Positions 28,527 through 38,068 are shown, counted from the stretch's first letter. The stretch is DNA of 38,891 bases from Actinomycetes bacterium (GCA_023420415.1 JAEZWF010000024.1:1-38891); one strand, 5' to 3'. Notes: generated from the letters alone by a model not told the origin. Numbers and translations are program-made.

Positions 28527-31500
28527 AGGGCCTCCCTCACCCGGCGCAACGCGATCCGCCGACCCGCCGCCATCGCACACAACACCGCCACGGCCACCAG
28601 CACCACCAGGGAAGCCGCCGTCGCTCCGACCACCGCCGCCACCGACGGCTGGATCTGCAGGGCCGGCACCGGCGTCGCGGGGTCGTCGAACAACGGCAGC
28701 AACGGCATCGCCACCACCGCCGCGACCGCACCACACACCGCTCCGACCACCACGCCGACGACGACCACGGTCACGTGCTCGCGGACCAACGCACGGCGCA
28801 GCGTCCCGAGTCCCACACCGGCCATGTGCAGCGCGGCCATGTCACGGGCCACCGTGCGCCAACCCGTCACCGTCATGACGACCACGACCAGCGCCGCGAG
28901 CAGCAACGCCATCACGCCCGTGAACGCCGCCAACCGCATGCCCCATCCCGACCCGGAGGTGTCCAACCGTTCCTTCGCCGCGGCATACGTGTGCGTGTCG
29001 ACGACCCCGATGCCGCCCTTGGCGAGGGCGTTCTTCACCGCGTCACGGTCGCCGGGGTTCTTGACCCACACCGAGAGCTTCCCCGAGCTGGACAGGGTCC
29101 CGCCGAGCCGCTCCAAGGTGGCGAGGTCGACCATGACGCCGCGGTCCGCGACGACCGGCAGGGCGCCGGGCCGTTGCGCAGCCCGCACCTGGATGGGCGC
29201 GCCGCTCAGCCCCGAGACGGGGAACGACTCGGCCGTGCCACCGGCGGGGATGCGCCCGGCCAGCAGGCCCGGCAGCACCGCCGGCACATCGGCATACGAG
29301 AGACCCACGGTGACCCCGCTCGACTGCAGGTCGAACTTCATTGTGCCGGCTTGGGGTGAGGTCAGCTCGAGGGAGTCCTTGGTGCCGGATGCGGTTGGTA
29401 CGAAAGGGTTCCAGCTCGTGGGTGAGGTGATGCCGAGAGGTTGGCCGTCGAGGGCGAGCCCGCTGATCGTGATGGTGCCCACCGTCATGGTCGTGAACTG
29501 GTCGGGCGTGAAGAGGAGACCGTCGAACCGGCATCCGTCGGGGCACAGGAGCTTGGCGTCGATGGTGGCCGAACCCGTCCCCGAGTCGGGCACCGTGGCG
29601 AGGTCACGCGTCAGCCGCTCCCCCTTCGGCGTCGTCACGGCGATTCGGACCCTCGTGGGCGCGGCACCCGCCCCGGCGGCCGGCGGTGTGCCCGGGCTCG
29701 AACCCGGGGGGAGGCCGGGCACCTGGGCGGGGCCGTTGCCGGAGCCCTTGTTGCCCGAGAGCTTCCAGGAGATCCGCCCGGTCAGCGTGGTGCCCTGGAG
29801 GTTGACGGTCTTCACCTCGGGGAGTCGCAGCGACCCCAGCCGCAGCTCCTGGCCGCCGGGTTCGTAGGCCACCTGACCGAACTGTGACCCGACCACGGCG
29901 ATGGTCGAGGTCGAGTCGGGCGCGGTCTGCCGGATCACCGCGACGGGGGTGGCCCTGGCGCCGTCAGGGTCGTAGGTCTGCACGGTCCTGGTCAGGACGG
30001 CGGGGTTGGTGCTGTCGCTGTCGAGGACCAGGGGCGCACCGACCTGCAGCTGCGCGCGGGCCTCCCAGTTGCGGTTGGCGACGACGAGCGCATTGGCGGC
30101 GAAGACCGCGAGCGCGACCGCGATGCTCACCACCGTGACCACCTTGCGCAGGGCTGGACGGCGTTCGAGCCCGTATGCCGTGAGCGCAGGGCCGACCTTC
30201 CCTCGCCCGAGCTGGGTGCGACCGACCGCACGCGCCACCGGCACGGCCACGCGCGAGGCAAGCAAGCCGCCGGCCAGGGCGATGAGCGTGGGCGTCAACA
30301 GGGCCAGAGGCCCCTGGAGGGTGCGGGTCGCCAGACCGATCAGGCCGAACGCGGCCAGGGCGACGGCCAGCATGTCGACCACGCCGAGCCCCCCTCGTCG
30401 TTGCGGCGCGACGCGGCGCAACAGGGCCGAGATTGACTGTCGTTGCAAGGGCCGCACGGCCACGACGATGGCGAGCAGACAGACCAGGGCCGCGGCGGCG
30501 AGCCCGACGACAGCCAGCCAGGGGAACTCAAAGGGCACTCCGTCGGTCAGCAGGGTCCGCCGCACGATCTCTGACAGCAGCACGGCCAGGCCGACACCCA
30601 GGGGCAGACCGAGGGCGACCGTCAGCCCGAGCTCGCCCATGACCAGCCGGCCGGCGCCCTCGCGGCTGCGTCCGCGCAGCCTGGCGAGAGCGGACTCCGG
30701 GCGCCGCTGCTCGACGGCTGCCTGCGCGACGAGGATGAGGATGGCGGCAGCGAGCAGGCCGAGCTGGGCCATGAGCAGCGGCACGATGACGCGCAGCTGT
30801 TTCTGACCGCCCTTCACCGCGGTGATCGTCTCGGGCAGCTGCGACTCGATATTGGCCTGCTGTCCACTCGGCCGCGCCGCCAGGATGTCGGCCATCTCGT
30901 CGAGGTTGCCGACCGAGATCAGGTCACGCCGCAGGGGGTAGGTCAGCCTCGACGTGGCTTGGACCCATCGTTTGTCGAAGGTGTCGACGGGGGTGACGAA
31001 GTCGTCGATCCCCGGCACCTGCTCGAGACCGACGGTGATGGGTATGCCGGACTTGCCGTCGAGCTGGGTGCGCAGCCAGTAGGCCGAGTCCGGCTTCACC
31101 TCGTAGGCGCCGACCACGGTGAGGGTCTGCGTGGTCGGCTGCTTGCTGGGGAACTGGTTCTGGTTGGCGGCCAGACCGGGGATGCCAGTCTCGAACTGCT
31201 GGCCCACACGCCACTTCCATGCGGCCATGTCCTTGGCGGAGACCAGCACCTCGCCCGCGAGCTTGGGGCAGGTGCCGACGGTGAGGGTGAGGTGGTCGCA
31301 GATGTCGGGCCGGGCGACCATCCGGCCGGGCGAGGGTTTGAGGCCTGCCCGCGGCGAGATGTCGATCTGGTCGGTCATCTCGGCGATGGGCTGGCCGTAG
31401 ATGCGCAGCAGTCCGCTGGGCACCGCGCCCTGGAGCGACTGTGGAGACAGCTCGGGGTCGGCTTCGCTGCGTCCACCTCGGACCACGAGCGCCGTGTCGG

Positions 31501-31651
31501 CCACGGGCGCCTCGTTGATGGCCGAGCGCAGCAGCGACTGCTCCAGAGCGCGCTCGTACAACGGAGCGAAGACCGCACACGTGGCGACGAGAGCCGAGAG
31601 GAGCACGAGCACCAGTGCCTGCGCGCGGCGGTAGCGGATCGCAGCCCACAT
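28523..31651 (-). CDS. FtsX-like permease family protein (1042 aa)
   Basis: This large membrane subunit belongs to the ABC system. An N-terminal helix (ALVLVLLSALVATCAVFAPL) precedes a first extracytoplasmic domain (about 35-285). A block of helices follows (IVPLLMAQLGLLAAAILILV, LGLTVALGLPLGVGLAVLLS and others to about residue 475), then a helix near 505 opening a second large outer domain (about 530-890), and three C-terminal helices (MALLLAALVVVVMTVTGW onward). Duplicated FtsX modules with two big outer domains are typical of MacB/LolCE-like or actinobacterial export permeases. The second outer domain has a Pro/Gly/Ala-rich linker (PGLPPGSSPGTPPAAGAG). ATG 31651 is preceded by GGGAGG; a TAGGGT -10 box is near 31702-31697. 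Confidence 0.9.
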   Translation of the reverse strand: MWAAIRYRRAQALVLVLLSALVATCAVFAPLYERALEQSLLRSAINEAPVADTALVVRGGRSEADPELSPQSLQGAVPSGLLRIYGQPIAEMTDQIDISPRAGLKPSPGRMVARPDICDHLTLTVGTCPKLAGEVLVSAKDMAAWKWRVGQQFETGIPGLAANQNQFPSKQPTTQTLTVVGAYEVKPDSAYWLRTQLDGKSGIPITVGLEQVPGIDDFVTPVDTFDKRWVQATSRLTYPLRRDLISVGNLDEMADILAARPSGQQANIESQLPETITAVKGGQKQLRVIVPLLMAQLGLLAAAILILVAQAAVEQRRPESALARLRGRSREGAGRLVMGELGLTVALGLPLGVGLAVLLSEIVRRTLLTDGVPFEFPWLAVVGLAAAALVCLLAIVVAVRPLQRQSISALLRRVAPQRRGGLGVVDMLAVALAAFGLIGLATRTLQGPLALLTPTLIALAGGLLASRVAVPVARAVGRTQLGRGKVGPALTAYGLERRPALRKVVTVVSIAVALAVFAANALVVANRNWEARAQLQVGAPLVLDSDSTNPAVLTRTVQTYDPDGARATPVAVIRQTAPDSTSTIAVVGSQFGQVAYEPGGQELRLGSLRLPEVKTVNLQGTTLTGRISWKLSGNKGSGNGPAQVPGLPPGSSPGTPPAAGAGAAPTRVRIAVTTPKGERLTRDLATVPDSGTGSATIDAKLLCPDGCRFDGLLFTPDQFTTMTVGTITISGLALDGQPLGITSPTSWNPFVPTASGTKDSLELTSPQAGTMKFDLQSSGVTVGLSYADVPAVLPGLLAGRIPAGGTAESFPVSGLSGAPIQVRAAQRPGALPVVADRGVMVDLATLERLGGTLSSSGKLSVWVKNPGDRDAVKNALAKGGIGVVDTHTYAAAKERLDTSGSGWGMRLAAFTGVMALLLAALVVVVMTVTGWRTVARDMAALHMAGVGLGTLRRALVREHVTVVVVGVVVGAVCGAVAAVVAMPLLPLFDDPATPVPALQIQPSVAAVVGATAASLVVLVAVAVLCAMAAGRRIALRRVREAL

Positions 31652-31780
31652 GCCCGCGTGACCTCCCGCGCTCGCCCGTCGTCCCCTGTGCGCTCGACCC
31701 TAGGGCGAATTCCTGCGGCGAGCGGTTGCATTCCGGCAACGATTCACGGGACCCGGGACACTCGTCCGCAAGGTTGGCGG
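31652..31780. promoter_or_regulatory. Promoter region of the ABC operon
   Basis: A minus-strand -10 box TAGGGT lies at 31702-31697, giving a leader of about 40 nt with a GGGAGG ribosome site. An inverted repeat with arms GTTGC and GCAAC, 6 nt apart, lies upstream at 31725-31740 and could be an operator. No gene is seen in this gap. Confidence 0.4.
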
Positions 31781-32086
31781 TCAGCGCCGCTCGATCGCCT
31801 GCTCCAGCCGGTCGAGCTTGGCGGTCATCTCGCCGGTGTAGCCCTCGCGGATGTCGGCCTTGAGCACCAGGCTCACGCGCGGGCCGAACTGGGCGACGGC
31901 GTCGACCGCGCCCTTGACGACGGCCATCACCTCGTCCCAGTCGCCCTCGACCTCGGTGAACATCGACGAAGTCCGGTGTGGCAGACCGGAATCGCGCACC
32001 ACGGCGATGGCGGCAGCGACGGCGTCACTGACCGAGCCGGTGTCATCGGCGGCGACGGACGGGGCAACGGAGAAGGCGATGAGCAT
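31781..32086 (-). CDS. MTH1187/UPF0045 family thiamine-binding-like protein
   Basis: This 101-aa ferredoxin-like fold protein matches the UPF0045 (DUF77) family: it opens with MLIAFSVAPSV and has SDAVAAAIAVVRDSGLPHRT, MFTEVEGDWDEVMAVVKGAV and a C-terminal strand PRVSLVLKADIREG. Family members form tetramers and some bind thiamine or a related hydroxymethylpyrimidine; the true role is poorly known. The start ATG 32086 follows a TAGGTT -10 box (32098-32093) after 6 nt, a probable leaderless mRNA. It stands alone, separated from the upstream acetyltransferase gene by two hairpin repeats. Confidence 0.88.
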   Translation of the reverse strand: MLIAFSVAPSVAADDTGSVSDAVAAAIAVVRDSGLPHRTSSMFTEVEGDWDEVMAVVKGAVDAVAQFGPRVSLVLKADIREGYTGEMTAKLDRLEQAIERR

Positions 32087-32098
32087 GCCCCCAACCTA
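32087..32098 (-). promoter_or_regulatory. Leaderless promoter of the UPF0045 gene
   Basis: TAGGTT (32098-32093, minus strand) ends 6 nt before the ATG, with no Shine-Dalgarno sequence. The same hexamer and spacing class is used by the HNH-family gene and the TRAP permease gene. Confidence 0.5.
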
Positions 32099-32108
32099 CG
32101 TCCCCACA

Positions 32109-32220
32109 CCCTTGCTTGCGTCTGCGAAGTTGCCCGCCAGCGGGGCAAGTTCGCAGACGTTGCCGGGACCCTTTGCTTGCGTCTGCGAAGTTGCCCACCA
32201 GCGGGGCCACTTCGCAGACG
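32109..32220. repeat. Two tandem hairpin repeats of about 50 bp
   Basis: Unit 1 (32109-32159) and unit 2 (32169-32220) are near-identical copies starting with TTGCTTGCGTCTGCGAAG and ending TTCGCAGACG, about 61 bp apart. Each unit is itself an inverted repeat: CGTCTGCGAA pairs with TTCGCAGACG around a GCCAGCGGGG-type centre. They lie between the end of a GNAT gene and the promoter of the UPF0045 gene. A GGTATGCCGCGTG motif follows at 32229-32241. They look like a REP/BIME-type intergenic repeat. Confidence 0.85.
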
Positions 32221-32246
32221 CAGCGCAGGTATGCCGCGTGCTCGCC

Positions 32247-33272
32247 TCAGGCGTCGAGCTTGCGCTGGTAGGCGAGCAAGGCCTCGACCCTGCGGAACCC
32301 CAGGTCCTCGTTGACGCCGACCATGTGGGCGTTCTGCTCGGCGTTGCAGGTCTGCACCTGCGTGGCCGCCGGTGCGACGCGGGCCAGCTCCTGCAGGCCG
32401 CGCGCCTTGACCGCCATGCCCAGCCGGTGTCCGCGGTGGTCCCGCCGCACGAGCGTGCCCCACTGCATGACACTGTCGGGGTCGTCGGCGCGGGTGACGA
32501 GGTCGTTGTAGGCCACGACCTCTCCGTTCGGCGCCAGCGCGACGGTGGTGATCGTCGTGCGTCCCTGCTGCTCGAGGCGGCCGAGCTCCTCGGCATAGGT
32601 GTGCGGCGTCAGCGACTCCTCCTCGAAGTCGACCTCGCCGGTCGGCGCATCGACCGCGAGCTGGTTGAAGCAGTCGCAGTACGACTGCCGCAGCGACTCG
32701 GGGAGCCCGCCGACGTGCGACTCGATGCGGTAGCCCTCGTGCTTGGCGGCCGCCTCCTCGGCATACCGCTCCAGCAACGCAGGGTCGACGGGGAGCGACA
32801 GGATGCGCCGGATCTCGGTGTTGGCGTAGGCAAAGCCGTGGGCGCGGGCGAACCGCACGAACTCGTGGTCGTCCCGGTCGTCGTCAGGGACATGGAACTC
32901 GACGAGCGCAGTGGTCCGTCCGTCCTCGCGGGTGCGATCCACCGCCTTCTCTGCCAGGGCACCACCGACACCCCGGCGGCGCTGCTCGGGGTCGACCTGC
33001 ACCTCGAACCACGTGAACTTTGTGTTGTCCAGCAAGGGAAACCACATCATGAGCAGGCCCGCGACCCGCCCGTCGACGAGGCCGACATACGGCTCCAGCC
33101 GATCGCTGCTGCTCGGCTTGCGCAGGTCGACGGTGAACTCGCGCAGCGACGAGACCGTGGCCCACGGTCGGCCGAGCAGGGCCGAGTCGTGCATCACCCG
33201 GTGTGCCTGCGCCACCTGTTCGTCGTCGTCGACGTCGAGCGGCTGAACGGTCACGGTGCTGGTCGTTGCCAT
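32247..33272 (-). CDS. Tandem-domain GNAT N-acetyltransferase
   Basis: This 341-aa protein has two GNAT folds. The N-terminal half has VDPEQRRRGVGGALAEKAVD (about 95-115), a good acetyl-CoA binding RxxGxG/A motif. The C-terminal half has LVRRDHRGHRLGMAVKARGL with a similar R-GHRLG loop, then QTCNAEQNAHMVGVNEDLGF, typical of the family. Tandem GNATs include mycothiol synthase and aminoglycoside-type enzymes; this one does not show the mycothiol synthase pattern clearly, so the substrate is unknown. ATG 33272 is chosen over GTG 33278 (two codons apart); neither has a strong ribosome site. Transcription continues towards the hairpin repeats. Confidence 0.85.
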   Translation of the reverse strand: MATTSTVTVQPLDVDDDEQVAQAHRVMHDSALLGRPWATVSSLREFTVDLRKPSSSDRLEPYVGLVDGRVAGLLMMWFPLLDNTKFTWFEVQVDPEQRRRGVGGALAEKAVDRTREDGRTTALVEFHVPDDDRDDHEFVRFARAHGFAYANTEIRRILSLPVDPALLERYAEEAAAKHEGYRIESHVGGLPESLRQSYCDCFNQLAVDAPTGEVDFEEESLTPHTYAEELGRLEQQGRTTITTVALAPNGEVVAYNDLVTRADDPDSVMQWGTLVRRDHRGHRLGMAVKARGLQELARVAPAATQVQTCNAEQNAHMVGVNEDLGFRRVEALLAYQRKLDA

Positions 33273-33320
33273 GCCCACGAGTCTGCGGGCGGGAGCGCCT
33301 GCGCCACAACGGGATTTCGC

Positions 33321-33956
33321 TCAGCCGCCGCCCCCGGGCGCGGGTCGCCCGCGGTGCGTCGCCCACTCCTGCTCCAGGATCGACATGAGCACCGAGTCGA
33401 CCCACTGCCCGTCGAACCGCAGCGCGTCGCGTCGCACCCCCTCGCGGACGAACCCGACCTTCTCGTAGGCCCGCTGCGCGCGTGGGTTGAACGCGAACAC
33501 CTCCAGGCTCACCCGGTGCAGCCCGAGCCCCTCGAACGCGTGCCCGACGACGAGCCGCGTGGCCTCCGTGCCGAGTCCACGGTCGCGCCCCGCGGGCCCG
33601 ATGAGGATACGGAAGTTGCACGACCTGTCCTCGGGCTCCCACTCGTTGAGCACCACCTCGCCGACGACGTCGCCGCTCGCATGGTCGACGACGGCGAGGT
33701 CGAGCCGGTCAGCCTGCTCGTTCCGTGTCGAGTACCACTGCCGCAGAACCTCCAGGTCCGGCTCCTCCCCCGCCTCCTCGCTGGTGTGGAACGAGCCCGT
33801 CAGCCGCCCCACCTCCGGATCGCGCAGGATCTGTGTCATCACGTCGGCGTCGCCTGCACCGAATGGTCGCAGCGTCACCAACTCCCCTGTCAGCATTGGC
33901 TTTTCGGCAAACGTTGCGGTTGCGTCAGGTGAGGTCACGAGCCCAGTCTGGCTCAC
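33321..33956 (-). CDS. GNAT family N-acetyltransferase (RimJ/RimL-like)
   Basis: This 211-aa single-domain acetyltransferase has LTGELVTLRPFGAGDADVM at the start of the fold, GEVVLNEWEPEDRSCNFRI, then the acetyl-CoA loop GRDRGLGTEATRLVVGHAF and HRVSLEVFAFNPRAQRAYEK, all typical of RimJ/RimL-type enzymes that acetylate protein N-termini or small molecules. GTG 33956 is the furthest start; an internal ATG at 33896 (MLTGELV) begins exactly at the fold and is a real alternative. It is 48 bp upstream of the tandem-domain GNAT gene in the same direction and may share its transcript. Confidence 0.85.
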   Translation of the reverse strand: MSQTGLVTSPDATATFAEKPMLTGELVTLRPFGAGDADVMTQILRDPEVGRLTGSFHTSEEAGEEPDLEVLRQWYSTRNEQADRLDLAVVDHASGDVVGEVVLNEWEPEDRSCNFRILIGPAGRDRGLGTEATRLVVGHAFEGLGLHRVSLEVFAFNPRAQRAYEKVGFVREGVRRDALRFDGQWVDSVLMSILEQEWATHRGRPAPGGGG

Positions 33957-34013
33957 GCGGCATACCCGCCGCGACGGCTTTGGCGGCGACTCGACCGGGA
34001 GGTATGCCGCGTG
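33954..34013. repeat. Inverted pair of motif copies between the MFS and GNAT genes
   Basis: CACGCGGCATACC (33954-33966) and its exact reverse complement (34001-34013) flank a 34-nt centre that has its own GCCGC/GCGGC pairing. The left arm covers the proposed GNAT start codon and the right arm ends one base before the MFS stop codon. It could act as MFS terminator and would sequester the GNAT start if transcribed through. Confidence 0.65.
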
Positions 34014-34014
34014 G

Positions 34015-35292
34015 TCACGGCTCCTCGGGAAAGTCCCGCAGGTGCCGCACGGGACTGGCCAGCAGGATCGCCGGGGAGGCCAGGCTCAGGACGGCAAGCA
34101 CCACGAGCCCTTCGCGCAGGCCGATCCACCCGCCGAGGGCACCGAAGACCAGGCCGCCGACCGGGATCGCGCCCCACGACACGAACCGCACCGTCGCCAT
34201 GACGCGCGACAGCAGCTCCGGCGGCGTCGCCAGCTGGCGGTAGGTGCGCGTCGTCGTCGACAACAGCACGACTCCCCCGGCGAAGACGACGTTGCCGAGG
34301 GCGAACGCGAACCAGCCCACCGCGCCCGACCCCACGGGGATCAGGAACGCCCCGACCACCGAGACGAACCCGCCCACCAGCGCCAGCCGCGCCGACCCGA
34401 ACCGCCGGGACAGCCGTGGCACCAACGTCGCCCCAACTAGGGAGCCGATGCCCTCGGCCGCGAGCAGGAACCCGACGAGTCCGGCCGGCGCATCGAGCTC
34501 GCGCACGAGGTAGATCGCGAACAGCGCCATCTGTCCGCCGCAGACGAAGTTGGTCGCGGTCGCGTCCCACATGCACGGCCCCATGACCGGGTGACGGCTG
34601 ACGAAGTGCCAGCCCTCGCGGATGCGGTCGCGGATGGGCGTGGTGTCCGTCGACGGCTCGTGCACGTCGGGCAGACGGCCGAGGAGCACCGCGGAGACGA
34701 GGTAGCTGACCGTGTCGACGAGGAACGTGGGTACGGCGCCGAGAAGCTGGACCGCGACGCCACCGATCGACGGGCCGCCCATCTGGGTCACGGCATACGT
34801 CCCGCTCACGAGGCTGTTGCGCGACTGGAGCTCGTCCTTCGGCACGACCCGCGGCAGGAAGGTCATGTTGGCGACGCTGAAGACGACGTCGGCGAAGGAG
34901 ATGACGAGCGCGACGCCGAGCAGGTGCACGAGAGTCAGCCGGTCGCTCCACCAGGCCAGTGGCAATGACAGCACCGCCGCGGCCCGCAGCAGGTCCATCG
35001 CCACCTGCACGCGTCGCAGCGGGTAGCGCTGCACCAGCGCGCCCGCGGGGAGGCCGATGACCAGCCACGCGACGTAGGCCGCCGCGGCCAGCAGCCCCAT
35101 CTCGAACGGCGTTGCGTCGAGCACCAGTACCGCGGTGAGCGGGAGGGCGACACCCGTGACCGCTGTCCCGAGGTTGCTCGTGGTCAGGGCGCCCCAGTAG
35201 CGCCAGAAGATGCGTGCCGCCTCCGGTGACCCGGCCTCTGGCAGTCCGTCCCCCACCGTCGTCGTCTGACTGCTCGCGTCCGCACCCGTCAT
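34015..35292 (-). CDS. MFS transporter (EntS/MFS_3-like exporter)
   Basis: This 425-aa permease has twelve predicted helices. The N-terminal half includes FWRYWGALTTSNLGTAVTGV, LPLTAVLVLDATPFEMGLLA and the cytosolic loop QRYPLRRVQVAMDLLRA. The middle has PKDELQSRNSLVSGTYAVTQ and GPSIGGVAVQLLGAVPTFLV, characteristic of the EntS-like efflux group, which exports siderophores, macrolides or other drugs. ATG 35292 is chosen because it follows GGAGGG at a proper distance and starts the typical cytosolic tail; the upstream extension to 35364 overlaps the divergent regulator's promoter. It is divergent from the HxlR-redoxin gene, which probably controls it. Confidence 0.9.
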   Translation of the reverse strand: MTGADASSQTTTVGDGLPEAGSPEAARIFWRYWGALTTSNLGTAVTGVALPLTAVLVLDATPFEMGLLAAAAYVAWLVIGLPAGALVQRYPLRRVQVAMDLLRAAAVLSLPLAWWSDRLTLVHLLGVALVISFADVVFSVANMTFLPRVVPKDELQSRNSLVSGTYAVTQMGGPSIGGVAVQLLGAVPTFLVDTVSYLVSAVLLGRLPDVHEPSTDTTPIRDRIREGWHFVSRHPVMGPCMWDATATNFVCGGQMALFAIYLVRELDAPAGLVGFLLAAEGIGSLVGATLVPRLSRRFGSARLALVGGFVSVVGAFLIPVGSGAVGWFAFALGNVVFAGGVVLLSTTTRTYRQLATPPELLSRVMATVRFVSWGAIPVGGLVFGALGGWIGLREGLVVLAVLSLASPAILLASPVRHLRDFPEEP

Positions 35293-35362
35293 GCCGCCAC
35301 CCTCCGCTCCCTCGCAACGCGCTGTCTGGCTAGTTAGTTCCATTTTGGAATGTACCCTAGTC
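35293..35362. promoter_or_regulatory. Divergent operator/promoter between the MFS gene and the HxlR-redoxin gene
   Basis: This 70-bp gap carries an AT-rich inverted repeat, TTCC-ATTTT-GGAA (35338-35350), bracketed by CTAG at 35330 and 35357. The plus-strand -10 box TACCCT (35353-35358) follows directly, so a dimer bound at the repeat would block the regulator's own promoter and sit near the MFS promoter. A minus-strand ribosome site GGAGGG precedes the MFS ATG. Confidence 0.55.
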
Positions 35363-36277
35363 ATGGCAATGCCTCACCCGGAAAGGCAGGATCGACCCGT
35401 GCGCCACGCCGACCTCAGCGACGCCGACTGCGGCATCGCCCAGACGCTGGGCGTCGTCGCGGACTGGTGGACCTGGCTGATCGTGCGCGACGTGGCCGGC
35501 GGCACGACCCGGTTCGACGGGCTCCAGGACAGCCTCGGCATCAGCCGTCGCGCGCTGGCCGAGCGCCTGACTCGCTTGGTCGACGACGGTCTGCTCGAGC
35601 GAGTCCCCTACTCCCAGAAGCCCGTTCGCCACGACTACCTGCTCACCGAGCGCGGCCGGGCACTCCTCCCAGTCCTCGTCGCGATGCAGGAGTTCGGCGA
35701 CCGGCACCTCCTCGGCGACGGCTCCGTGACCGCCACCGCCGCCGCCGACTCGAGCGAGGCCGAGCGGGTGCACGCCCTCGTGGGACGGCGACTCCCCCGC
35801 GTCGCCCTCCCGACCCACGACGGTGGGCAGCTCGACCTCCCACCCGACCGGTGGCAGGTCCTCTACTTCTTCCCCGGCGCGGCGGCTCCCGGCAGCACGG
35901 CATACCCACCGGGGTGGGGTGACCTCCCCGGGGCGGCCGGGTGCACGCTCGAGTCGACCACGTATGCCGCGCACCACGCCGAGTTCGTGGCCGCCGGTGC
36001 GCAGGTGGCGGGCGTCAGCACGCAGCGCAGCGACGAGCAGGCAGCGTTCGCCGCCCACGCCAAGCTGCCCTTCCCGCTGGCGAGCGACCAGGACGCCCGA
36101 CTCGCTGCCGCCCTGCGGCTGCCGGCCTTCCGGGTGGCGGGCGTCGACCGGTTCAAGCGGCAGTCACTGCTCGTCGACCCCGATGGAGTGGTGCGGCACG
36201 TGCAGATGCCCGTCACCGACCCGCCCGGGTCGGTGACCGAGATGCTTGACGTGGTGCGCTCGCTGGTGGCTGCCTGA
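35363..36277 (+). CDS. HxlR-type winged-helix regulator fused to a peroxiredoxin-like domain
   Basis: This 304-aa two-domain protein has an HxlR DNA-binding domain (about 15-115) with DADCGIAQTLGVVADWWTWL, RFDGLQDSLGISRRALAERL, VDDGLLERVPYSQKPVRHDY and LTERGRALLPVL, all canonical. The C-terminal domain (about 140-304) is an AhpC/TSA-redoxin fold with VLYFFPG, LPGAAGCTLESTTYAAH (peroxidatic-type Cys194) and VAGVSTQRSDEQAAFAA. Only two cysteines exist: Cys23, at the place of the conserved HxlR N-terminal Cys, and Cys194. It may sense peroxide or disulfide stress directly. ATG 35363 lies only 4 nt after the -10 box; ATG 35369 is an alternative. It is divergent from an MFS exporter and convergent with the kinase. 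Confidence 0.9.
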   Translation: MAMPHPERQDRPVRHADLSDADCGIAQTLGVVADWWTWLIVRDVAGGTTRFDGLQDSLGISRRALAERLTRLVDDGLLERVPYSQKPVRHDYLLTERGRALLPVLVAMQEFGDRHLLGDGSVTATAAADSSEAERVHALVGRRLPRVALPTHDGGQLDLPPDRWQVLYFFPGAAAPGSTAYPPGWGDLPGAAGCTLESTTYAAHHAEFVAAGAQVAGVSTQRSDEQAAFAAHAKLPFPLASDQDARLAAALRLPAFRVAGVDRFKRQSLLVDPDGVVRHVQMPVTDPPGSVTEMLDVVRSLVAA

Positions 36278-36288
36278 CCCCGCGCTGA

Positions 36289-36342
36289 CGAGTCTTCGGA
36301 AGATCTTCATGGCTGGAACCAGTGGGATCCTCCGAAGACTCG
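36289..36342 (-). repeat. 54-bp palindromic element, copy 2, between convergent genes
   Basis: The arms are CGAGTCTTCGGAAGATC (36289-36305) and GATCCTCCGAAGACTCG (36326-36342), with one mismatch and a 20-nt loop. It fills most of the 71-bp gap between the HxlR-redoxin and kinase genes and may terminate both. Its reverse complement matches copy 1 in glgB (12737-12790) along the full 54 bp with few differences. Confidence 0.85.
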
Positions 36343-36348
36343 CGCAGG

Positions 36349-37929
<1,581 letters not shown>

Positions 37930-38031
37930 ACGGCTCCTTCTGGTTGCGGGGAGTGCCGACGCTCACCCTAGCCCGCAGGTCTGAGGGTATGCCGCGTGGC
38001 CGTCATGGTGGCGGCGTCGCCCGCGCAGGTC

Positions 38032-38058
38032 GCCGGGGTGAGCCCCGGGGGCCCCGGC
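38032..38058 (-). terminator. GC-rich hairpin after the tandem paralog genes
   Basis: GCCGGGG (38032-38038) pairs with CCCCGGC (38052-38058). On the minus strand it lies 11 nt after the stop of the 177-aa gene. It has no U tract. The surrounding gap 37930-38068 also carries the kinase ribosome site and a GGTATGCCGCGTGG motif (37987-38000). Confidence 0.4.
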
Positions 38059-38068
38059 CGGTCGGGCT

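Noticed and set aside
32109..32220. A CRISPR array
   Set aside because: There are only two units, each itself palindromic, with a spacer of about 10 bp and no cas genes.
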